Origin: Debaryomyces hansenii CBS767
Lineage: Eukaryota > Ascomycota > Pichiomycetes > Serinales > Debaryomycetaceae
Direction: 5' to 3'
Length of the DNA: 64,000 nucleotides
NCBI RefSeq assembly: GCF_000006445.2
Contig: NC_006045.2
Span: 124,001-188,000 of the forward strand
In this document: positions 57,601 to 64,000 of the stretch, piece by piece
How the letters are laid out: each line of letters opens with the position of its first letter
How positions within the stretch are numbered: position 1 is the stretch's first letter
Translations under genes and position numbers: made by a program
The notes under the pieces: generated by a model
The model's input: only the letters and a program-made list of their open reading frames with translations
Database searches by the model: none
Told to the model about the DNA's origin: nothing

Positions 57601-60270
57601 GCTAGAAGAAAGTTCAGATTCATTGTTTCTATGCAAAGATTAGCTAAGTTCAAAGATGATGAAATGGAAAATGCGGAATTCTTATTGAGAGCTTATCCAG
57701 ATTTACAAATTGCCTACTTGGACGAAGAACCAGCCTTGAATGAAGACGAAGAACCAAGAGTATACTCTGCTTTGATTGATGGTCATTGTGAGATGTTAGA
57801 AAATGGTAGACGTCGTCCTAAGTTTAGAGTTCAATTATCTGGTAATCCAATTTTAGGTGATGGTAAAGCTGATAATCAAAATCACGCTCTTATTTTCCAC
57901 CGTGGTGAATATATTCAATTGATTGATGCTAATCAAGACAACTACTTGGAAGAGTGTTTGAAGATTAGATCTGTGTTGTCTGAATTCGAAGAATTGAATG
58001 TTGAACATGTTAACCCATACGCGCCAAACTTGAAGAATGATGAAAATGGTTCGCCAACGACGCCTGTCGCTATTTTAGGTGCTCGTGAATATATTTTCTC
58101 TGAAAATTCAGGTGTTTTAGGTGATGTGGCTGCTGGTAAAGAACAAACATTTGGTACGTTATTCGCAAGAACTTTAGCTCAAATTGGTGGTAAGTTACAT
58201 TATGGTCATCCTGATTTCTTGAATGCTACCTTCATGTTCACTAGAGGTGGTGTTGCCAAGGCACAAAAGGGATTACATTTAAATGAAGATATTTATGCTG
58301 GTATGACTGCTATCATGAGAGGTGGTCGGATCAAACATTGTGAATACTATCAATGTGGTAAAGGTAGAGATATGGGTTTTGGTTCTATTTTGAATTTCAC
58401 AACTAAGATTGGTGCTGGTATGGGTGAACAAATGTTGTCTCGTGAATACTACTACTTGTCCACTCAGTTGCCATTAGATCGTTTCTTATCGTTCTACTAT
58501 GGTCATCCAGGTTTCCACATTAATAATATGTTTATTCAATTGTCATTACAAGTTTTCATGTTGGTTTTAGCTAACTTGAATTCTTTAGCCCATGAGTCCA
58601 CCTTCTGTATCTATGATAAGAACAAGCCAGTTACAGACCTTTTGCTTCCATATGGTTGTTACAATTTTGACCCTGCTGTTGATTGGATTAGACGTTATAC
58701 TTTGTCTATTTTTATTGTTTTCTTCATTTCTTTCATTCCCTTAATTGTCCAAGAGTTAATTGAAAGAGGTGTATGGAAAGCGACGCAAAGATTTGTTCGT
58801 CATATCCTTTCTTTGTCCCCAATGTTCGAAGTTTTCGTTGCTCAAATTTATTCTTCATCGTTATTCACTGACTTAACAGTTGGTGGTGCTAGATACATCT
58901 CCACCGGTAGAGGTTTTGCTACTTCGCGTATTCCATTTTCAATATTATATTCACGTTTTGCTGATTCATCTATTTACCTAGGTGCAAGATCAATGTTGAT
59001 TATTGTATTTGGTTCCGTTTCTCACTGGCAAGCACCATTATTATGGTTCTGGGCATCATTGTCTTCGTTAATGTTCTCACCATTTATTTTCAACCCCCAT
59101 CAATTTGCGTGGGAAGATTTCTTCATTGATTACCGTGATTTTATTAGATGGTTATCTCGTGGTAACACCAAATGGCACAGAAACTCATGGATTGGTTATG
59201 TTCGTCTTTCAAGATCACGTATTACTGGTTTCAAGCGTAAGTTAATTGGTGATGATTCCGAGAAGAGCGCTGGTGATGCTACAAGAGCTCATAGATCGAA
59301 TGTTTTCTTCGCTGATTTCTTGCCATGCTTGATTTATACGGCTGGTTTGTTTGTTGCTTACACTTTCATTAATGCCCAAACAGGTGTTTATGAAGATCCA
59401 CAGGAAGTCAATTCTGTATTAAGACTTGTTATCTGTGCTTTAGCCCCTGTTGTCATTGATCTTGGATGTTTGGCTGTTTGTCTTGGTATGGCTTGTTGTG
59501 CAGGTCCATTATTGGGTATGTGTTGTAAGAAAACTGGTGCTGTTATTGCTGGTGTCGCACACGGTGTCGCAGTTATTGTCAACTTAATTTTCTTTGTCGT
59601 CATGTGGGTTTTAGAAGGTTTCGTTTTCGCAAAAATGTTGTTAGGTGTTATTACTATGATTTACATTCAAAGATTATTATTTAAATTCTTAACCTTATGT
59701 TTCTTGACAAGAGAATTTAAGAATGACAAAGCTAACACTGCCTTCTGGACTGGTAAGTGGTATGGTTCTGGTTTAGGTTACATGGCCTGGACTCAGCCAG
59801 CTCGTGAATTCTGTGCAAAGACCATTGAAATGTCTGAATTTGCAGGTGACTTTATCTTGGCTCATATCATCTTATTCTGTCAATTGCCAATTTTATGTAT
59901 TCCATTAATTGATAGATGGCATTCTACTATGTTGTTCTGGTTAAAACCTTCAAGGTTGATCAGACCTCCAATTTATTCATTAAAGCAAGCTAGATTGAGA
60001 AAGAGAATGGTTAGAAAGTACTGTACTTTATATTTTGCTGTATTGATTTTGTTTGTTATTGTTATAGTTGGGCCAGCTGTTGCTTCTGGAGCAATAGATA
60101 ATATTGAGCCTTCTGGGTTGCAGGATGGTCCTTTCAAAGGTTTGTTCCAACCAAGACACAAGGACAACAACGATACAGGCAAAAGAGGCAGCAGCTATGC
60201 CAGTACTACATACACTTATTACAGTTACACACCAAAGACCCAAAAGACTGCCTTCTCAACTAAAGCTTAA
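54625..60270 (+). CDS. FKS1: 1,3-beta-D-glucan synthase catalytic subunit
   Basis: 1881 codons. A Tyr/Gln/Asn-rich cytosolic N-terminus (1-130) is followed by the FKS1 N-terminal domain, a first membrane cluster (about 460-690), the large cytosolic glucan-synthase domain (about 800-1330: [55 protein letters not shown]) and a second membrane cluster (to about 1840). It makes cell-wall 1,3-beta-glucan from UDP-glucose at the plasma membrane with Rho1. The echinocandin hot spot 1 is FLTLSIRDP (637-645), with Ile642 where C. albicans has Leu; hot spot 2 DWIRRYTL (1353-1360) is unchanged. Confidence 0.98.
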   Translation: MSYNDNNHNYYDPNQHGAAGDEGYYQQQPYDDLNQPQQDYYDPNVQYQQQPYDMDGYQDQFTGGQQLPGQPVGGYNADPEAFSDFSYGGQTPGTPGYDQYGTQYTPSQMSYGGPRSSGASTPIYGGGMGSYDPTQFQMSSSLPYPAWSADPQAPIKIEHVEDIFIDLANKFGFQRDSMRNMFDYFMTLLDSRSSRMSPAQALLSLHADYIGGDNANYKKWFFASQQDLDDAIGFSNMTLGKVGKKARKASKKSKKARKAVEEHGQDMDALANELEGDYSLDAAEIRWRAKMNGLSPEERVRDIALYLLLWGEANQVRFTPETICYIYKTAFDYLMSPQCQQRQEPVPEGDYLNRVITPLYRFIRSQVYEIYEGRFVKREKDHNKVIGYDDVNQLFWYPEGISRIICEDGSRLVDIPQEERYLKLGEIEWSNVFFKTYKEIRTWLHLLTNYNRIWVIHGTVYWMYTAYNSPTLYTKNYAQPLNNQPTASSRWASAAIGGVLASFIQIMATVCEWLFVPREWAGAQHLTRRLLFLIIIFIVNLVPVVFTFYYAGLQTVSKAAHAVSIVGFFIAIATLIFFAIMPLGGLFTSYMNKRSRKYLASQTFTANFNKLRGLDMWMSYLVWVAVFAAKFAESYFFLTLSIRDPIRILSTTTMRCTGEVWFKNELCKHQAKIVLGLIYAVDLLLFFLDTYMWWIIVNCIFSVGRSFYLGISILTPWRNIFTRLPKRIYSKILATTEMEIKYKPKVLISQIWNAIVISMYREHLLAIDHVQKLLYHQVPSEVEGKRTLRAPTFFVSQDDNNFDTEFFPRNSEAERRISFFAQSLATPILEPLPVDNMPTFTVFTPHYSEKILLSLREIIREDDQFSRVTLLEYLKQLHPVEWECFVKDTKILAEETAAYENGDDPEKLSEDGLKSKIDDLPFYCIGFKSAAPEYTLRTRIWASLRSQTLYRTVSGFMNYARAIKLLYRVENPELVQYFGGDPEGLELALEKMARRKFRFIVSMQRLAKFKDDEMENAEFLLRAYPDLQIAYLDEEPALNEDEEPRVYSALIDGHCEMLENGRRRPKFRVQLSGNPILGDGKADNQNHALIFHRGEYIQLIDANQDNYLEECLKIRSVLSEFEELNVEHVNPYAPNLKNDENGSPTTPVAILGAREYIFSENSGVLGDVAAGKEQTFGTLFARTLAQIGGKLHYGHPDFLNATFMFTRGGVAKAQKGLHLNEDIYAGMTAIMRGGRIKHCEYYQCGKGRDMGFGSILNFTTKIGAGMGEQMLSREYYYLSTQLPLDRFLSFYYGHPGFHINNMFIQLSLQVFMLVLANLNSLAHESTFCIYDKNKPVTDLLLPYGCYNFDPAVDWIRRYTLSIFIVFFISFIPLIVQELIERGVWKATQRFVRHILSLSPMFEVFVAQIYSSSLFTDLTVGGARYISTGRGFATSRIPFSILYSRFADSSIYLGARSMLIIVFGSVSHWQAPLLWFWASLSSLMFSPFIFNPHQFAWEDFFIDYRDFIRWLSRGNTKWHRNSWIGYVRLSRSRITGFKRKLIGDDSEKSAGDATRAHRSNVFFADFLPCLIYTAGLFVAYTFINAQTGVYEDPQEVNSVLRLVICALAPVVIDLGCLAVCLGMACCAGPLLGMCCKKTGAVIAGVAHGVAVIVNLIFFVVMWVLEGFVFAKMLLGVITMIYIQRLLFKFLTLCFLTREFKNDKANTAFWTGKWYGSGLGYMAWTQPAREFCAKTIEMSEFAGDFILAHIILFCQLPILCIPLIDRWHSTMLFWLKPSRLIRPPIYSLKQARLRKRMVRKYCTLYFAVLILFVIVIVGPAVASGAIDNIEPSGLQDGPFKGLFQPRHKDNNDTGKRGSSYASTTYTYYSYTPKTQKTAFSTKA

Positions 60271-60611
60271 GTGGTCACTTAAAATCTTCAATAAACGAAG
60301 AAGTCTTTACTCTACTTTTTTGACGAATTAATAAGGGACTTTAATGATTTTATTTCAAATAAAAATCTAATCGTTACAGTTTTGTATTTATTAGCTCATG
60401 TCATTGTGTGTATCTATACATTTATATACTTTTATTTGTTTTTATAATTGTTTATTAAATTTAAGGATTATTTTATGATTTTGCACCGTAAATTTTTGGT
60501 GAAAACAGTTCATTACACAATCGCGACAATGAAATCACGGCCACCTGTGCTATACTAGAAAATTAGACGTACATAGATATCTAGTTGTCAATCTATATAA
60601 ACAAATAAATC
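60271..60611. other. Intergenic region, FKS1 / TMEM115-family gene
   Basis: About 340 bp, AT rich, FKS1 3' end and downstream promoter. No gene seen. Confidence 0.4.
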
Positions 60612-61637
60612 ATGGCATTGTTAAGGAGGGCGTATGCATTACCCAAATCAACAAAGATCTTGCTAGGGATATTGATCTCTATAACTTCGCTTATATTTTT
60701 CATAAAACTTGCTTTCTACCGTTCAGCTATTGGTAATGGAAATAACGAACAAGATGAAGTCGTTTTCCACAACATCCAAGTATCATATTTGCAATTGATA
60801 CCACGTTACACGATATTCTACCCATGGGTCATAGTTACTGCGATCTTTGCTGAAATTTCGGTTGTTTCATTTATAATATCAGGCGCTATATTGGCCGTAT
60901 CAACCAAATACGTGGAAAAGTTCTGGGGATATAAGGAGGTCATTAAGTTTGTCTTGGTCTTAGGGTCATTTACTAATTTGATAACTGTTCTAATTACAAT
61001 TATTTGTAATTTGATGAGAGGTGATGTTGAGGGAATGGATAAACCATTAGGTGGGGGTATTTCATACTATTTTGGATTTTTGGTGGTTTTGAAGCAGCTT
61101 ATTCCAGAGCATAATATAGTATTGTTTCAAGGACTAATCAATTTCAGAGTAAAACATTTGCCGTTCATATTACTTAATGTTGTTTCTGTATGGTCTTTGT
61201 TAATAACCAGATCCTTATACCCAGCAATCCCATCTATTGGGAGCTTCATCATATCCTATAATTACTTACGGTTTTATCAATCGTTTTTAACTGACCCATT
61301 ATTGCCCATTACAATGGCGAATGGCGGTTCAGACAGTTCAGGCTCATTGATTACAGGCGATGCATCCGATACTTTCCAATTGGTTGAGTTTTTCCCTAGG
61401 ATTTTAAAGCCATATTTGACTGTTCTATTTGACGGTTGCTATGATTTGGGTTGTATGTTAGGAATCATTACCCCATTTAATGATGATTCGATTGAACAAG
61501 GTAATATAAGAGCCCAGAAAAGACTGGAGCAAGCGAACCAAACCCAAAAAAGTGTGGCCAATTCGGTGGCTGAAAGAAGAAGACAAGTGGCATTACAGGT
61601 CATTGAGGATAGAATAAATAAAGAGACTAGAAAGTAA
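60612..61637 (+). CDS. TMEM115/DUF1751-family Golgi membrane protein
   Basis: 341 codons. Several membrane spans: ILLGILISITSLIFFIKLAF, then a rhomboid-like block (YTIFYPWVIVTAIFAEISVV, GAILAVSTKYVEKFWG, FVLVLGSFTNLITVLITIIC, ISYYFGFLVVLKQLIPEHN). The cytosolic tail is basic and helical (QGNIRAQKRLEQANQTQKSV). This matches the TMEM115 family, represented in S. cerevisiae by YOL107W. Human TMEM115 is a Golgi protein in retrograde traffic and O-glycosylation. No rhomboid protease residues. Same strand as, and 165 bp before, the mannosyltransferase gene. Confidence 0.85.
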   Translation: MALLRRAYALPKSTKILLGILISITSLIFFIKLAFYRSAIGNGNNEQDEVVFHNIQVSYLQLIPRYTIFYPWVIVTAIFAEISVVSFIISGAILAVSTKYVEKFWGYKEVIKFVLVLGSFTNLITVLITIICNLMRGDVEGMDKPLGGGISYYFGFLVVLKQLIPEHNIVLFQGLINFRVKHLPFILLNVVSVWSLLITRSLYPAIPSIGSFIISYNYLRFYQSFLTDPLLPITMANGGSDSSGSLITGDASDTFQLVEFFPRILKPYLTVLFDGCYDLGCMLGIITPFNDDSIEQGNIRAQKRLEQANQTQKSVANSVAERRRQVALQVIEDRINKETRK

Positions 61638-61802
61638 CAGGCTTGTATATCTATATTAGTACATAGGCTATAATACAACGATATGATCGATTGAACGAAA
61701 AATTACACAAAATTTGAATCGATCTCAATTAAAAGAACTAATTAAAACTATTAGTAGTAAACAAATATATACAAAGCAGAATAGTAAGTGAAGCTGTGGA
61801 AG

Positions 61803-63134
61803 ATGTTCAATGCAGGCTCTAATTCATTTAAACCCAAATATCAGAAGCTGAAAGGCTCCCTACCATTCCCGGCTACTTTTAATAAAATACTGAATCTTAA
61901 AAAGCTGAACTTAACCACATACGTTGCAATTTTATTGTTTATTTGGTTTTTCTTGAATCCATTCAGTCTAGTTAGCAATATATTCCGTGGAAATTCGCTG
62001 TTAGAATATCCTCCGGGTCATCCATTAACCAGTAAGAATACTATCGAAACGACTTCCAAATATATATACCCACCCATTGAGGATGCACCATTATTGAAAC
62101 AGCTTGGTGTCAGTAAGTTAGTTCATGAGTCTAGAGTAAGAGATGCAAATGCTCCTGAGATCGAAAAAATTATTGTTAGATCATTAAATGCCTTTGATGA
62201 TCCAAATCCTGAAACCCAGAATGTGAAGGAAGAGAACGAAAATGCCGTCCTGAGTTTATCCAGAGCTAAGAATCGGTTTAAGAACCAAGATAAAGTGGTT
62301 TATAAACCAAAAAATACCAAGAATTATCCTGATATTGTGATTGTCACTGCAGTGGATTTTGAAAAATATTCGGTAGATGCTTTAACCAAAATCGTACAGA
62401 ATAAAGTTGATTACGCCCATGAGCAAAACTATGGTGTGTATGTTCGCTGGTATCAAGAGTTTCTTCCTGTTTTAAATTCTATGGATATTTTGAAATCCAA
62501 GGAAAAGGCTAAATGGATGAGGTTATATTGTTTGAGAGCTGCAATGTTTGCATTTCCTGAAGCAAAGTGGTTTTGGTATATTGATCAAGACTCATTAATC
62601 ATGGATATGTCTATTAACTTGCAGGACTACTTATTGTCCCCGGAAGCATTAAATCCAGTAATTTTAAAAGAGCAGCCAATTATCCCACCCGACGGAAGAA
62701 TTAAAACTTATCGTAACTCTAATGCGGACTTGACTAAATTAATTATAACACAATCAGAAAATAAAGTGGAATCTCATTCATTTTTAGTTAAAAATGATTA
62801 TGTTGGAAGGGCTATTATTGAAGCATGGGCATTTGAATTATTCTCGAAGTATGAGAACTTCCCATTTGGACCTGATTCTGCTTTGACACATTTGTTACAA
62901 TGGCACCCATTCATTTTAAGTAAATCAAGCATCGTGCCTGCAAGAACAATTGCTGCACAGCATAGTCCAATTGATTTACCCGTTGATAAGAATGGCAAAG
63001 CAGGTGACCATATTCATTACTACGACGGTGATTTGGCAGCCTTTTGGTCTAATTGTGGATCTCAAGAAGAGTGTGAAAAATTTTTAGATCTTTATTATTC
63101 TAAATTGAAGGGAAAGAAAAGTAACCAGGATTAG
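61803..63134 (+). CDS. MNN11: Alpha-1,6-mannosyltransferase, GT34 (Mnn11/Mnn10 type)
   Basis: 443 codons from the first ATG (61803); 5 more codons upstream need GTG. A type II Golgi protein: short cytosolic tail, anchor YVAILLFIWFFLNPFSLV (about 41-58), stem, then the GT34 domain with VIVTAVDFEKYS, VDYAHEQNYGVYVRWYQEF, the metal-binding WFWYIDQDSLIMD and the SHSFLVKNDYVGRAIIEAW and FGPDSALTHLLQW blocks. It should extend the alpha-1,6 backbone of N-linked mannan as part of M-Pol II. Mnn10 and Mnn11 are paralogues; I favour Mnn11. Confidence 0.85.
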   Translation: MFNAGSNSFKPKYQKLKGSLPFPATFNKILNLKKLNLTTYVAILLFIWFFLNPFSLVSNIFRGNSLLEYPPGHPLTSKNTIETTSKYIYPPIEDAPLLKQLGVSKLVHESRVRDANAPEIEKIIVRSLNAFDDPNPETQNVKEENENAVLSLSRAKNRFKNQDKVVYKPKNTKNYPDIVIVTAVDFEKYSVDALTKIVQNKVDYAHEQNYGVYVRWYQEFLPVLNSMDILKSKEKAKWMRLYCLRAAMFAFPEAKWFWYIDQDSLIMDMSINLQDYLLSPEALNPVILKEQPIIPPDGRIKTYRNSNADLTKLIITQSENKVESHSFLVKNDYVGRAIIEAWAFELFSKYENFPFGPDSALTHLLQWHPFILSKSSIVPARTIAAQHSPIDLPVDKNGKAGDHIHYYDGDLAAFWSNCGSQEECEKFLDLYYSKLKGKKSNQD

Positions 63135-63232
63135 ATAACACCCCGGTGTCGCGTCGCCATGAATATAGCATCTAGTTATATATGTATATTAGGTAAAGGC
63201 TTTTATAAATTCTTATAGACTCATTTTCATTA

Positions 63233-64000
63233 TCAAAAATCTTCTATGCATAAGTCTTGAATTCCTCGAGCAACATTAGATTCTAATTCCTGAGTGCTAC
63301 CTGGATTCATTTTGTATTCTCTTATCAACTCCCAACTCTTAATTATACTATCCATTTTTATTATACTTGATTCATCACTGATATTTACTGTTGGAATAAT
63401 TACTTTAATCTTCAAAAAGATTGCAAAGAATGATAATTCACGAAAAGAAGAATGTTCACTATAAGGTAGCGTGTAAATTCTGTATAAAGATTCATCATGA
63501 TTCACTTTCTTCGATTTTGAAATTAACGACAGCAAAGGAGATTGTGGTAATATATTCTCAATGAATGAAAACGTTGGCTCAGTTTTCATTATCTTCACTA
63601 GGTCCTGACAAGAACTCGAAAGCCTATTTAAATCAGAGCTATGTTGCATATTGGAATCCTGCTCATCCTTATAGGTTGACGCGTATTTATTCAGAAATGA
63701 CCAACCAGTTGGCCGAAGTCCAACACATCTTTCAAATCTTTCAAAATACCTGTTGTGATTAAAATAATTCGATAGTTCCTCAAGAGAACTAACAATTTTC
63801 ATGGGAACCAAATGAACCATACATTCAGAATCCGATCCACCCAAATCATCAGTTGTTAAGACTTGATTCAAATAGTTATCATCAAAAGACTTTACTAAGT
63901 CTACTTTATCATTTCGACTGTTAATGGTCAGAACATAAATAGGACAATTGTTTAACCTTTGCAGAATTGATATAGCTAACCTTTCCTTTCCAATAACATA
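63233..64000 (-). CDS. PSO2: DNA cross-link repair nuclease Pso2/Snm1, C-terminal part (gene runs off the right edge)
   Basis: The frame is open from the stop (63233) to the window edge, 256 codons. It begins within YVIGKERLAISILQRLN, the end of the beta-CASP region, and continues with MVHLVPM, FERCVGLRPTGWSF (the DRMBL signature), then a C-terminal segment with YTLPYSEHSSFRELSFFAIF, where the PYSEHSS motif is diagnostic of SNM1-family metallo-beta-lactamase nucleases. Pso2 removes interstrand cross-link damage. The catalytic HxHxDH motif lies beyond the window. Confidence 0.88.
   Translation of the reverse strand, partial: YVIGKERLAISILQRLNNCPIYVLTINSRNDKVDLVKSFDDNYLNQVLTTDDLGGSDSECMVHLVPMKIVSSLEELSNYFNHNRYFERFERCVGLRPTGWSFLNKYASTYKDEQDSNMQHSSDLNRLSSSCQDLVKIMKTEPTFSFIENILPQSPLLSLISKSKKVNHDESLYRIYTLPYSEHSSFRELSFFAIFLKIKVIIPTVNISDESSIIKMDSIIKSWELIREYKMNPGSTQELESNVARGIQDLCIEDF

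Overview
This window is nuclear DNA of a budding yeast (Saccharomycotina): compact intron-poor genes on both strands, long AT-rich intergenic stretches, and housekeeping orthologues such as NUP159, FRS2, LPD1, RSC1/2, BOS1, SEC53, RPL10, eIF2A and FKS1. CTG codons are rare. Two that occur in conserved genes (eIF2A residue 220, OTU1 residue 242) sit where serine or another polar residue fits better than leucine, which points to the CUG-Ser clade (Debaryomyces/Candida/Meyerozyma-like). The species itself cannot be fixed from the sequence alone.

Layout. 1-22.7 kb is conserved core: NUP159 (partial), an unknown gene, FCF2, a YY1/Iec1-like zinc-finger gene, FRS2, PMP3 (57 codons), LPD1, a serine-rich unknown gene behind a 1.9-kb intergenic region, a SIRT5-type sirtuin, RSC1/2, a GH17 cell-wall glucanase, BOS1, FMP32, FMP25 and SEC53. 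47.1-64 kb is core again: RPL10, BUD20, OTU1, eIF2A (with a spliced 5' intron), a 2.1-kb intergenic region, FKS1, a TMEM115-family gene, an MNN11-like mannosyltransferase and PSO2 (partial).

Between SEC53 and RPL10 lies about 24 kb of accessory DNA (22.8-47.0 kb). In S. cerevisiae the flanking genes are neighbours (YFL044C-YFL046W: OTU1, SEC53, FMP32; YLR074C-YLR078C: BUD20, RPL10, FMP25, BOS1), so this looks like an island placed inside an ancestral block. Its left third holds a large protein whose N-terminal part carries a PD-(D/E)xK nuclease-like signature and whose C-terminal part is a protein kinase domain. It is present as one intact copy, one broken tandem copy and a small third relic. 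Its right two thirds form a catabolic gene cluster: aldehyde dehydrogenase, FMN 2-hydroxy-acid oxidase ending in the peroxisomal signal AKL, DapA/NAL-family lyase, AAAP amino-acid permease, PTR2 peptide transporter, Zn2Cys6 regulator, a GAL80-like oxidoreductase, a dead monocarboxylate (MCH-type) transporter and two dead copies of the regulator.

The cluster appears to share a cis-element. Seven perfect CGG-N7-CCG inverted repeats, usually TCGG-N7-CCGAAAA, lie in the four promoter regions of its enzymes and transporters (two in ALD/FMN, three in DapA/AAAP, one in PTR2, one in the dead MCH transporter). By eye none was found in the other intergenic regions. The simplest reading is a self-contained regulon for importing and oxidising an organic or amino acid, controlled by the Zn2Cys6 protein at 37959-40427. 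The substrate is not known; hydroxyproline/4-hydroxy-2-oxoglutarate-type or keto-deoxy-acid/lactaldehyde/lactate-type routes would both fit the enzyme classes.
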